This document shows positions 46,256 to 58,539 of a stretch of DNA of 64,000 nt, piece after piece (the first letter of the stretch is position 1; each line of letters starts with the position of its first letter). Both the position numbers and the translations under genes were made by a program. This DNA is from Nipponacmea schrenckii (lineage: Eukaryota > Mollusca > Gastropoda > Lottiidae). The stretch is from NCBI GenBank assembly GCA_030562195.1, contig CM060200.1, positions 10,850,001 to 10,914,000 of the forward strand, in the 5' to 3' direction. The notes beneath the pieces are model-generated. The model had not been told where the DNA came from, searched no databases, and was given only the letters and a program-made list of their open reading frames with translations.

Positions 46256-46764
46256 ATCTTCACAATCTTATATACTGTATCTGATTTTCGCTTCTACTTT
46301 GTAGAACGTATCGTAACATAACGTTCAACCAACCTGAAAGTAATAAGTCTGACACCAGAAATATGATCTTCATTCAGGTGTGTCATGTGTGTCGGATGGT
46401 TGGCATAATATATATCGTCAAGCTAAAGCAAAAAGTGCCTAAGTCATAAAGTTTCAAAATTCTTATTTTGATAAAAAGCCTGGAAATTAGCTACTATATC
46501 CTTTATAAAAATTGATATCCTCATATAAGGAAAAAAAGTACATTTTTTATCGTAGAAATCAGGATTTGATTTAGTCAGAATTGGGCAGTTTAATTTTATC
46601 AGTCATGATATGCATGGCTCAATCTTAAGTTATCTACCATTTGCGCCATTTTTCTGCCTGTGCAGAAATCAGAACTTGGCATCAAAACGAACTTAATTTA
46701 CTTTATTCTTCTATTGATTCATTCTCAAACTTAATTCAAGGCCATTATAAAAACAGATGTATTG
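46256..46764. other. No recognised gene
   Basis: Spacer between two Penelope-like RT fragments; no coding signal. Confidence 0.4.
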
Positions 46765-47110
46765 ACACACTTGTAAAAGTTGATGAGTGTCGGTTTCTTT
46801 GAAATATACCTTAATATCTAATTTATTAGTTTCTGCTATGGAATCTCTTTTAAAGACAGTGGTATCGAGAAATCTATGCTTTTGTTGCTGACGTTGGCCG
46901 TTAGTTTGATGGACGGGTGGTGGTTGTTGAGGATTTCAAAAAATTGCCAAAATTGTTCTATGGAGTAAGTCCAAACCATGAAAATGTCCTCTAAAAAGCG
47001 TCCATAAAAAAGTGGGTTAATTGGACAAAGGGGTAATACCTCACGTTCCCACTCTGCCATGAAAACGTTTGCGTTATATCCGCTACCAAACCCTTTTATC
47101 ACCAAACCAA
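46765..47110 (-). pseudogene. Penelope-like RT palm fragment
   Basis: Frame 47105-46836 reads MAEWEREVLPLCPINPLFYG, RFLEDIFMVW and HHPSIKLTANVSNKSIDF, typical of the RT palm of Penelope-like elements. In active relatives the segment after R-F reads with two consecutive Asp; here the first is Glu (L-E-D). The frame breaks after the palm, with the expected downstream words continuing to about 46765. Confidence 0.75.
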
Positions 47111-47159
47111 GGGCAAATTATCATGTAATCTACCTGTTCTACAGAAATCTATCGTAATT

Positions 47160-48400
47160 ATTTGTTCCTCAAACTTTAACCGAATTACCAAAAACAGCTC
47201 CAGACACCGAAATACACTCGTACCGTGGTGCTCAAATCCATCACATCAAGTCCATCCTTGAATCCTACGACCATGATCATAAACCGACTACGATCATTCT
47301 GCATGTAGGTCTCAACAATCAGTTAGCCAAAACCTCATTTAACCAAGCCCATAAATTAATTGCCACAGCCAACCAAACCTTTCCGAGCTCCAAGATCATC
47401 TTCACATGTATGCCTATCTCTAATAAAATCTCTAAGAAAACCCAGCAGCATTCAAGACATTCAACGATATGATGATGAACTCCGACACTGAGAACGCAAC
47501 AATCATGTCAGCCTACGAAGAAGAATTCGAACCAGTTAATAATCTTCATTGGTCTCCGGAAACAGCCAACAATATCTACTTGTTTTGGATACGCCAGCTT
47601 CAAGCACTTCAAGCAAGTACTAGGGATAAAAAAAAATTGAGAGGCCGCCGCTAGGCAAAACCGTCGTTAACTTGAGCCGAAAAATTCTCACACCCCTCCA
47701 GCATTCAATCTGAGACCGCGGATAATATTTATTCCTAAATTACCTATCTTTAATTATCTTCAACCGTCTATTGAACGATTTCAAGGTAATCTCAGTTGCA
47801 CATACTTTTTCGAAACCACCCTCCACGTGGTGCTAAAATAATGTTTATTCCCAAATCCACGTGGAAACCACCTAAAACCACCATCCATCCAGAAATATTA
47901 AACGTATTTACAAGTATAAATAACCAAATATCAAATCTTTCCATAACACACAAGATGCCTAATCTCACGCGAGTAGAATGTGAAGCGTTAAATGTACTTT
48001 AAAAAGACGATAGCTTTGTAATTTAAAAAAAGTGACAAAGATTCATGTTGCGTTATATTGAATAGGGAAGATTACATTTTAGAAGCAGAGCATATATTGT
48101 CTAATCCTAAACGCTATGCAATTTTACCGGAGGCAATTTTAAAAGAAACTGCTAATATGATAAACAATATTCTTGCCGACTTAGATAAAACAAGTCATTT
48201 AAAACAGAAACAATATGACTATCTTTCTGCCAAACCTGATTGCCGTGAGAGACACTTATACATTTTGCCTAAAATTCATAAGAATCCTACCAAGGATTGG
48301 TTCATGCCTAATAGAATCCCTAAAGGCCGCCCGATTATCTCTGACTGTGGTAGTGAGTCGTATTGAATAGAATATATTAATCTAAAGACAAAACAGTTCC
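47160..48400 (+). pseudogene. Penelope-like element 5' part: SGNH-like ORF plus RT N-terminus
   Basis: 47220-47650 reads, across a frame break, TTIILHVGLNNQ (block-III-like G-x-N of SGNH/GDSL hydrolases), then SSKIIFTCMPIS, and near the end NNLHWSPETA in the place of the D-x-x-H block. Then 47796-48366 gives the N-terminal RT segment of a Penelope-like element: MNREDYILEAEHILSN, RERHLYILPKIHKNP, GRPIISDCGSESY, followed by a stop. The strand is opposite to the palm fragment at 46765-47110, so the original element has been rearranged or two copies abut. Confidence 0.65.
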
Positions 48401-50019
48401 GAAACATTTTTATATTGGCCAACGAAAAAATCAAATCCTACATTGCCGTCTTCGGCTCTCCTGTAGAGATTTAAACGGCCATAAGTACCTCCGACACATC
48501 CCCGACAACCCGTAATGCGTTTGCGTTTTTAATATATATATTAAATGTGTTTCGGTGTGACAGTTTGAGATGTCCAATCATACTAAGACCGAGAAAATTT
48601 AGGATGTCCATTTTGGAAAAATTCTAAAAAAAATTTTCTTACATATAAGATCTAAATATCAAAAGTATAGAATAGGGTGTTTATTCACTTTTCTTTTTAT
48701 CGGTTCGTAGTTCAATTGTTTGATATTAATAACTAAGTAAATATCCGTGTTTTCCAGTGTATGAAAACTATCCCCTTGTGTAGCCTCTTAAGATTGATCC
48801 GAGTTTCCATCTACATTGGTCCGTCTATTATGGTCACAGTAGACCTAATCCGAGTTGTCTTTGGTCCGAGTTCTCATTGTTCCGATTCGGTATCGTATAA
48901 CGGCAAAGGTCACAAAATAAAAACAAACCGTTTACTTCAAGGAAGGGGGCCACAGAATTGTCAAGAGGGGCTCATGTTTTCAACGAAACATTATGGTATC
49001 TTATGTAGCAGGATGTACGTACATGAGGTAAAGCAAACAATAGATACAAGATCTAATGGTTTTGATTCGCCGATTCTCATGTCGAATGTCGAACCCGTTA
49101 ACGAAATTGTCAAAATCATTCTTATCAGTTCTTTCCGATTCAAGGCACAGAACAGCCAGATGGCTAAGGCGACTGTTCGAAATGGAATTACGTAGACATT
49201 TTCACAAGTTCCATCTTACCGAAACCTCGTTCATAGCTTGCTGTAGTAACTGGAAGGGTCACTGCAATCAGAGCGAGTGTATAGACGCAACCGACTGCAC
49301 TCCTGTATAAAACGATAAATTACAGAAGACATAATTGTATCACTCTTTTCTACCAACTTTTCTATCAAAGGGAATTTCATTGGAAATGCCTTGACCTTCA
49401 TGACTGTAATAATTGACGTCTCGAGTTCCAATCGTATCAATCACAATCCTCTTGAGACTAGAGACTATTCCTCTTAGTGGAGGCCATTGCGCTAATTTGT
49501 TTCCATTTCTGTATATATGCCTTCACTCAAGTTGTGGTTCCAGTCTCGTCGAGGACTTGACGCAGACTTCTTACAAGATCAATAGCTTGAGCCAGAACCA
49601 TTACCTTACTTTGTAGATAATCCGACACTGTTTTTATATCCCAAGATTTTCAAAATAATATATCAAAAGAGTGTATTTGTCTATTTGTAGCAATAGTCTA
49701 CGAGCATCAACAACTCTGGCCCCTTTATCTTCATTAGACTTCACGAAGTAACCGTATTATTATGTAAGACGTGATAGAACATCACAACATGATGTGGCCG
49801 TGCACCACTAGCGGATCATAGGCGTTTTAATTCTCTGGGTATTTGACCACGAAACATTTCGTTTTGAATATTGATGACTTTTTCAAGCATACAGGAGAAA
49901 TCTTGCGCCTTTTCATTGGATGAATTGAATGAAGCACTCTTGCACAGTCTCCTTAAATAATCTTATCACGAAAGATAACTTTGCTTAAATTTTTATTCAA
50001 TAAACTTAATGATTCCATA
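48401..50019. other. No recognised gene
   Basis: Several open frames of 65-145 codons (48761-49195 the longest) have no recognisable motif, no splice support and skewed composition. Treated as accidental. Confidence 0.4.
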
Positions 50020-50375
50020 TGACAAATGTGTACTGTTGTTTCAAAGGATGCCATAGTAGCACATACTAGTTTAAGAAAGGGAAGCTGAAAACTGTCTCAA
50101 CACACAATGTTTTGAGTGGCGTAGAGGAATGTGTATGTTCACCTTCATATGGTTCCATTTCCCCAAAATCCAGATCAGAAATCTTCATGGATTACAGCTG
50201 TTGGCAGAAAAGATAAAGATCATCAATGGAAAAGCTGTAAGCCAAGTAAAGATCTCGTGTTTGCAGGCTTTATTGTATGGGTTTTTCTCAGTTAAAAACC
50301 CATGGCCATCTCCGTTCCATGGCCACAATGATGAACCAGCCAAGAAGAAAAGTCGTCGAACCCTTGTTCGTTAAC
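50020..50375 (+). pseudogene. THAP-domain remnant
   Basis: Across two frames: YCCFKGCHSST (start of a THAP zinc finger), F-H-F-P-K, then NPDQKSSWITAVGRKD, QWKSCKPSKDLVFAGF. This matches the THAP order C-x2-4-C ... P ... W ... C-x-x-H-F with the last pair degenerate. THAP fingers occur in P-element-type transposases and host regulators derived from them. Frame breaks make this a remnant. Confidence 0.55.
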
Positions 50376-51429
50376 AAGTTATTGTTGCTTCAAGACATTT
50401 CTTTTGTTGCATTATGTGAACAATTTGTGCATTCCTCCTTTATGTATGCATTAGTGTGTCGCCCATATGTATCGTATATTGAACTCACGCTATTATGAAC
50501 TTTATCTTGACTGCTATTGTCACTATTCATGTATCAAATCACAATGTTCTATAAAAAAAAAACAACAGAAAAGTGGCCATTAATATCAAGTTACAGTTTG
50601 TAATAGCATTATTCAGGATATAATGTGTCTAACAAGTGAATATATAACGTATAAAGAACTATGATTCTATCTAAGATTTGTGCAAAAATAAAACGCACTT
50701 ACAAGGTGATGAAATACGTAGGAATAGAATAATTGATCTTGAAAGTGAAAAAGGTGAACATTGGTCTCGTGACCATTATTGATGTGAGAACTTTTTGACA
50801 TCTCCATAGCCAAATCAACATCCAGTCAATCCAGACAAAACCAAGTAAAGTGTATCAAATTAATCAGACAAACCTAGCCAATAAGATAGTTACAAAACTT
50901 TCGACAACATAACATGACAAATAAATATGCTGAACAGATTTTTTAAAGCACACAACTATTTTTATAAGTTCACATGAAAAATTTAACAGAGGAAGAAGAT
51001 CCATCCACTTTAAGGGGACTAACTCTTCCTTTACAATAATCTATTATCAAATGATGACTCAGTCCACCTATATATTTGCCATTTTCTTCAAAGTTAAATC
51101 ACGAAATTCAAACTTTTCAATATGTCCCATGAAAGCGTGGCCAATTTACCTGTACAAAATATCCTGACCATGAAAGATTTTAAGTCAAATGAAAGTAGAC
51201 CAATATATTTTATCAATATCTGTTTGACTGGCACTGCACACAAAGCCACTATTTTCAAGAATAACCTTATGTCTATCCAATCTCTCAATATCTCACAAAA
51301 ACTAAAAGAATGTGCTATTTCAGACATGAAATTCAAAAAATTAGTCAAAAATGGGCACAAGTGGTTGCCTAGCAAGATACGTTCACTTTAAAGTATATTT
51401 TATGTTTCAACACAGGCAGTTCTCATCAA
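50376..51429. other. No recognised gene
   Basis: A clean 89-codon plus-strand frame (51122-51391) starts with ATG and ends in TAA, but I recognise no family and see no splice signals. Confidence 0.35.
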
Positions 51430-52025
51430 TATAAAAGTTTCTTTCAAATCAGATGAACCCTAGTCTTCATTGCATCTACTAGCCAATTTCGCCGCGTTTA
51501 GACTAAGTCAAGTGCAATAACTCAAAAACATCGGAAAAATCGTCAATTTCGAACTTGACCAAGATCTCATCAACTTCAATGATAACACAGAAGAAAAGTC
51601 AGATGAAAACTGTATTGTCTATCGTATTCCCAAGTCTATTTCAACGCGTTTTGACTAAATAAAGGGCAAAAACTCAAAAACCGTTCACCGAAATGTCGTC
51701 ACTTATCTAACATCTCATCAATATAAATGTTCACACTAATTTTCATTCAAATCAAATGAAAACTGTTGTCTCTATCGTCCTGACAAGTCTATTTCAACGC
51801 GTCTGGACTAAGTCAAGGGCAATAACTAAAAAAAAGTTCACCAAAAAATCGTCACTATAAATGATCACATCGAATTTCATTCAAATCCGATGAAAACTGT
51901 AGTTTCTATCGCGTTTACAAGCCAATTTTGATCGGTTTCACTAGGTCAAGTGCAATAACTCAAAAAACCGTTCATCAAAAAATCGACAATTTCAAACTTG
52001 TCCGAGATCTCATCAATATCAAGAA
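51430..52025 (-). repeat. Core units of the tandem-core repeat family, reverse orientation
   Basis: Four or more degenerate units of about 150 bp carry GGGCAATAACTCAAAAACCG, ACCAAAAAATCGTC and GATGAAAACTGTAGTTTCTA words. These are the complement of core words at 5880-6400. No arms were found at either end. Confidence 0.7.
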
Positions 52026-55000
52026 AGATTGTTCAAAGCGATATTTGAAAGAAAGAAAGGAAAACATACATTTAGATCTAGGCCTATACAATAGGTGGGT
52101 TAAAAAGGAAAACAAATTTTCTACTAAACCTCTTGGCATTGATCCCTCACTGATCATCGTACCCGTTTAAAGCTGTGTCGACTTAAATTATGAGGATGAC
52201 TTTCACATGCCTAGCAAATGACTTCATGTAAAGAACCAACGCTCAAACCGACACAAACATCCACTCTGCAGTGGATCACTGATGAAATGGCATAATACTT
52301 CTTTAATAAAAATTTCATTATCAAATATATTTTGTTAAGTGTCAAAAGCCTTCACTAGTAAATTATGAAACATTATGGATAGTCTACGGCATGTGTATTA
52401 ATTAATTCCAATTGTCCCTAAACATGTTTTAAACCAAACCCATCTGAGTCTTCATTCAGAATATTTGGCCGGAGTATGCATTCTTTTTATTTCTAGTCAA
52501 TTTAACATATCATTCGCCACAGTCCGAAATACATCTGAAAATCTCAATAATTTGAGATTTAATTTGAATGCCGCATACAAAAGCAAACGCATGGCATGAA
52601 ACATTGACAAACACTTGGAAATGTGTCGAAAAACGCGAAAGCTGTAATTATTGCAAAATGGTGCTAAATTGTGAAATAAACTTTATCGATTAACACACTA
52701 AGCAAAACCTTTGGGTTTATGTTCTTACAAATACAGTGGTACGGTAATAAAATCATATCTATTCGGATTGGTGGGTAGCGAATATATATTGTATAATATT
52801 TTTGACAAATAATACTAAAATGAACATGAACATTTTTCAAACAGAAAAGGTAATACAAATAATGCATAAATATTATTTCTTTGCTTAAATTAGTTGAGCT
52901 GACATAGATTTGTAGGTGTGGAAACTATTTGTAATGGAAAATTAAAGAATAAAATTGACACATTCGTGTGTTAAAAGTGGCATTGTCAATATTGATACAG
53001 GTGTAATGATACTCAATATAAATTAACTCTTAATCTTACTTAGTTAACAAATTATCCATCAAGTTCCAGAATGAAAGAAAATGACCGGTCTGTCAGTCCA
53101 ATTTTAAAATCAATATTGACTAAACATGAATCAATTTTGCATTTGGTCAAGCAAATACAGTGTCCGTTCTTAAAATCGGAAAAAAATTGCCTTGGTTGTG
53201 GCATTAGCCTACGCCTACGTTTTTTCCATTGAGATATTTTAAGTGTACACCCGACAAGAACGGGGCATCATTTTGTTACATCCGAAAGATTTGGATGTTT
53301 TTCCACGTCTATCCCATGTAAAATAAATATTGCTGAAGGAAATTGGGTTGGAAAAGTCAATTAACTGCAACCTTTAGTCGAAGTAGAATATCAGGAAAAG
53401 TTTTAATTTTTCTTCGCCCAGAAATAGTACAAGAACTGATTAAGTTATCAAATAGGTTCGAATATTGGTGCATGATACTGATACTTCATTGACAAATAGC
53501 ATATATTTGAGTCTCAAGTCATAATGTTGAAAGTGTATTCTAAGTTAAATAGGAAAGCTTTTGAGGATTGACACATAATTTCATCTTTCTATTGATTAAC
53601 ATTACTTAAACTTGGGAGTGAGGTTTGTAATATATAACACATGTTTTTAACATATGAACAAACTGTTATACTGTAGATAATCTGAAATTAAAATAAGAAT
53701 TAAAAAAAAATTTTTTTTTTTCTTTTTTTGATTAAAAATAAAACAAGTGATTTTTACATAATGATTTTATGATATTGAATTATAATAATATAAGGTGATG
53801 GATATCATGAGAATTTGTATCAAAACATATGACCAGAAATGATATTCGGAAAGGTATCACTTTTAATATTCCAAATAATCATTTGAATCACGATATTTAC
53901 AATTAATACATCACGATATGAGTATATATCACGATATTAAGTACCAGTATATCACCTTTTTTTAAGTATGGTATTTACTGTCTTTTGATCTGAAACTGAT
54001 TTTCTATCTAAAAAATTTAAATGAATGAAAAACGAATATAGACCATCTCTAAAACATCCCAGTTATATCACGTAATGTGTTTCTAGTATAAAATTGATGT
54101 TAAATTATGTAGATGATCTTATCTGAACAAATGTTCCTTTAACAGTATAATAAACAATATATTATCTATATATCATGATAGGTATGTATCGTACAGCCAT
54201 ACTTGAAAATTTAACTTTGGAAAGAAAAGTTTATCAAATTCTACCGTGGAGTATTACATTTTAACTCCTGATTAGTTTTCAATTATTAGGTTGTTTTAAT
54301 GTTTAAGTTAAGTATCATTTTTAACACATTCAACATTCTTAAAATAAACACCAATTTGTTTTTATAAGAAATTGAACAGATTATTTACTGTTTTAATGTT
54401 GTTTATTTATTCAATTATTTATTAATGTACTGAATATACATCTATATTGATTCATAAATTGAAACAGAAAAAATCGGTGACTTAAAACATTATAAGTTAC
54501 TTAATTCGGAAATTCTATAAGTTATATCAATACGAGTAATGTGAATTTTTATAAATTTTCATAATAAAATCAAATGTAAATTTTGCATCAAAGCATTTCT
54601 TTAACCATTCAATTTATTTTTTTTATTATCATAACATATCTGGAAAACTTATTAATATAAGATTTCAGCTTGTTTCTGTATCGTCGTTTGATATTATTTT
54701 TTATATTGCATTCATAAATTAAAAATATTGTTTAAACATTTTTCAAGATATTTTTATGAAGGACAAATTATGAAATTGGATTCTATGAGCAATTTATTAA
54801 GATGGTTTTGACTGGGAATCACACTTTAACCGGGCCCTCTATGCAATTGTTAATTGGTGCTCTCCTTTCGACACACCTGATACAAATCTTCAATAATTTT
54901 TGCCGACTGGGCAACCATTTAACGATTATGATTATTTGGAATATTAATAACAGACGTTATTTTCTAAGCAGTAGTTGTAAAATAATGTAAATATCTCAGC

Positions 55001-56900
55001 ATAACAAACTTCGTATTGGCCTCCCACAAACATCTTGTAAATAGTATACTTGTAAACATAACCTGTAACTATACACCTAGTATTCTCAGTTAGTTCCATG
55101 TTGTTTCGTTATTTAAGTTAAGTATCATTTTTTACACTTGTTAATAATGTTTATTTAATACATCAGAGTGATTATATACTGTTTTATAGTGTTTATTTAT
55201 TTAATTATTTATTGATATATTAAATAAACATAACGATTTACCCTAAAACTTGTGTATTGGGGAGTAGAAATATGCTTCTAACCTTAAAATAAACAAGTGA
55301 AATGATTTTTAGAGTACCGGTAGTTCAAAGTAATCTAAAGATTTATAAAGTGAACCATAAATTCCTTAAAACAGATTTTACAAAATAAACGATAATTCTC
55401 AATTAAATTAATATATTACAATTAAAAACAAACACCGATTTTTTTGTATCATGAAAAATATATTTGACAAAATGAAAAGATGATTTTAAATGAACATTAA
55501 GATTTTTAAAAATTTTGAAAATGCCGCTGAATATGAAAAATCTGCAGTTTGTAATTAAATGTTAAATAATGGCTTCAAATAAATTACAAGTTAGACTGTG
55601 AGAATATATCGTCATTTGTTGCATACTCTGTCAATTTTTAATGCTTGGGTACCTATGTAACCAATAGTTAATATTGATTTCGTCAGCTAGATCCTTCCTT
55701 TAGAATTTGAATAAAATTTCTTTCATATTAGATAGAGACTTTAATGTGCATACTCTCTTTAAATTAAATTTTATTTTGTTTTATGGTTTTTGACGAGGGG
55801 CAACACTTTTGAGATAACCATAATGGAGAAAGACAAATCTTAAATCGGAATATTTAATTACATAGCTACTGAGACAAGAACCATATCACTTTGTTCAATT
55901 TCGGTCCCATTTTGTAGCACATCTGCTGTTTCATGTAGGTAATTATTTATCTCCAGTCATAGTAAATTTATATGTAAGACAATAGACATAAACTGTATCA
56001 GATATTGAACTTCTCATACCAGGGGTAATATTTTGGAACCTTAAAGTCATATAGTAGCTATTCTATATTTGCCTCAATCTTTTAAGTAACGTAATTAACA
56101 AGATCTTATGAACTCATTTCCAATCCATATTTTTAGGATATAAGTCATTTACATTTCGTCTATACCATTCGTACGTATTGAAACATTAACTTTAAAATTG
56201 TATGGTTTACCAAAACGCCTTTGGTTTACGACCTTTCTGGACTTTAAAAAATGCCATTATTTATTTGGTACATTTGATTTTAAACATACTTGTTACAAAA
56301 CAAGCAAATGGATTGTGCAAAACTTACAAAACCTTCAAAATGACGTAGCCGTTAAATATTGTATTGAACTAGAGTTCATATTAAATACTTATCTGCAACA
56401 TTTTCAGAAACAATTACTATATTTTACTGTTTTTATATAACATTCGAATTAATGCTAAACATATTAAAACACATAGTAATATACATAATATCATTGCGTT
56501 ATTATGCAAATATTGCCCTTTACTTTAAATGAAATCCATAAAATTATATTTAAATATTATGATATATATCCGAAAATATTTCTTATACAAGCGAAATATT
56601 GACACATAAGTTGAATATAATTGTAATATTTTTACTTCCGTTTTTAATTCCATTGATCAACAAACATTACTCTCCAGTTTTGGGTACTAAAATGGTGTAT
56701 CTTCTTAGCATTATGTTGAGTGGGTGGGGCTTATTTTAATGGGAGGTTACAAGTAGCACCTATTGAACCAATTATATTAGCCGATAAAAATGATATACAA
56801 AGAAAAGTAAACAATCTATAAGCAAGGTTGTTGGTGTATTGTGAAAACAATAGTGATTAGTACATTGACCAATGACTACTGTGTATTCTTTTCAAGGAAA
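52026..56900. other. AT-rich upstream region of the FoxAB-like gene
   Basis: About 4.9 kb with no recognised gene and few visible transposons, in contrast to 18-52 kb. Several TTTATTTATTCAATTATTTATT-type repeats occur near 54400 and 55190. A developmental transcription factor would be expected to have enhancers here, but none can be demonstrated from one sequence. Confidence 0.5.
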
Positions 56901-56920
56901 TTAATCCTCACCCCGGGAAG

Positions 56921-56928
56921 TATATAGA
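56921..56928 (+). promoter_or_regulatory. Probable TATA box of the FoxAB-like gene
   Basis: TATATAGA lies 161 bases before the ATG at 57082 in a short GC-containing context (CCCCGGGAAG before it). A start site near 56950 would give a 5' UTR of about 130 bases with no intron needed. Confidence 0.5.
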
Positions 56929-57081
56929 GGCTGGTGTTTAGGTCAACTTCAGCAAACAGCTTTCTGCTTCACCATTTAAACAAGTATTTGGAACATAAAG
57001 ATACATTGAACAGCGAAATTTAAATTTGATAATTTGGAGCAACTGGCAGTGATTTTGAAAAACAAGGATTAGAAACGCAAA

Positions 57082-58263
57082 ATGGTTCTTCAAACTACGC
57101 CAATAATGAATAACAGTCTTGGATTGAGATCATCATGTATGATGGGAGGGCAGTATCCATTAAGTTACCTTCCTCATCCCTCATATCAACAATCAGCAAC
57201 ACAGAATAATCTGATGGCGTCACCAACACTTGATGGTTCCCAACTTATACCATCTACTAGGAACTTACAGAACAGTCTATCATCACCGTCTAGTAATGTG
57301 AGTGACTCCGACGCGAGAAGTAGCGACAGTCCGCTATCGAACCAAGGCGATTCTTCAAAATCACCGAATTTCTTGGGTTCTGAAGAATCAGAAGAAGATA
57401 ACGACCAATCTGTTTCCGGAACATCAACCTTATCGCAACGAAATCGAAGATTTGCTGATGTTAAGCCACCATATTCTTACATTGCTTTGATAACTATGGC
57501 TATAGAATCTTCGACAAGTGGAATGATGACGCTGAATGAAATTTACGCTTTTATCATGAACAGATTTCCATATTTCAAGCAAAACCAACAAAGATGGCAG
57601 AACTCGATTCGTCACAACCTTTCTCTAAATGATTGTTTTATGAAGGTACCCAGAGGACCAGGGCGCCCAGGAAAAGGAAACTACTGGTCTCTTCATCCTT
57701 CATGTGGAGATATGTTCGGTAATGGTAGTTTTCTCCGAAGAGCTAAAAGATTCAAGTTACCTAAGATGAAACGCGCAGAAAGCGCTGCTCTACAAGCTAT
57801 GAATGCTTATGCTCCGTTTGGATTTTATGGAAACCCGTCTTTAAACCCACTGTCACTTTCAGCATTACCTCAAAGTTTAGCTCAATCACAGCAATATGGA
57901 TACCAGATGAACTACCCAACGTCTAACCCAGCTTACTCCTCTTATTACCCTACCACCAGTGTTAATAGTGCTTTACAAAGTTCGACCTTAGGAAACAGTT
58001 TAACGAGTGCTATTAGTAATTCGTTCGGATCAAGTTTAGGAAACTCATTAAGCTCGTCTCTTGGAAACAGTTTAGGGTCGTCTTATGGAAATGGACTCGG
58101 AAATGGGCTGAGTTCCTCTTTGCCAAGTTCCTACTTACAAATGCCACCAATATCAACTGCACAGAGTACTACATCTTCCCTGCCGAATTACTCTTCCTTA
58201 CAACAACCAGGTTATCACCAAACATCTCAATATTCTTCAAGATTTGGCAACACTCAATGTTAA
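57082..58263 (+). CDS. FoxAB: Forkhead transcription factor, FoxAB-like, single exon
   Basis: Intact 393-residue frame. Residues 127-226 are a complete forkhead DNA-binding domain: [14 protein letters not shown], recognition helix [15 protein letters not shown] (172-186), wing region [20 protein letters not shown], then the basic FLRRAKRFK that doubles as nuclear localisation signal. The mix of FoxA-like ([12 protein letters not shown]) and FoxB-like ([19 protein letters not shown]) features is why FoxAB is preferred over FoxA, FoxB or FoxD. FoxAB is a bilaterian class reported in invertebrates and absent from vertebrates. The N-terminal part is Ser-rich with an acidic patch (SEESEEDND). The C-terminal part is Ser/Gln/Tyr-rich with a run of L-G-N-S-L-type repeats (303-345). 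A single exon is usual for several Fox classes. It acts in the nucleus as a sequence-specific regulator; targets are unknown. An AATAAA follows at 58513. Confidence 0.85.
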   Translation: MVLQTTPIMNNSLGLRSSCMMGGQYPLSYLPHPSYQQSATQNNLMASPTLDGSQLIPSTRNLQNSLSSPSSNVSDSDARSSDSPLSNQGDSSKSPNFLGSEESEEDNDQSVSGTSTLSQRNRRFADVKPPYSYIALITMAIESSTSGMMTLNEIYAFIMNRFPYFKQNQQRWQNSIRHNLSLNDCFMKVPRGPGRPGKGNYWSLHPSCGDMFGNGSFLRRAKRFKLPKMKRAESAALQAMNAYAPFGFYGNPSLNPLSLSALPQSLAQSQQYGYQMNYPTSNPAYSSYYPTTSVNSALQSSTLGNSLTSAISNSFGSSLGNSLSSSLGNSLGSSYGNGLGNGLSSSLPSSYLQMPPISTAQSTTSSLPNYSSLQQPGYHQTSQYSSRFGNTQC

Positions 58264-58512
58264 TTTTCATTAGCGTGTTTGGAATCGGTGACAATAGATT
58301 TGCTTTTTTAGACAAAGCAACTGTTCATGTGAGCTTTTAAAGTTTAATATCATCCCTCTACGCAACTGACTTTGTTATTTCTACATGTACATTTAAATTC
58401 CGTGTTATTTATTGTTTTGTTATTGTATATATTATTTTCTAAATTCCAATATATTTGTATAAAGTTGTTATAATTTTGTATATTATATTCATAACATGAT
58501 AATTATGTGTTC

Positions 58513-58518
58513 AATAAA
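58513..58518 (+). terminator. Polyadenylation signal of the FoxAB-like gene
   Basis: AATAAA 250 bases after the stop codon, in an AT-rich 3' UTR. Confidence 0.6.
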
Positions 58519-58539
58519 TACACATTGAAATTATAATTC

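Noticed and set aside
48761..49195. 144-codon frame as a host gene
   Set aside because: No recognisable motif, no splice or polyadenylation support, in decayed-transposon surroundings.
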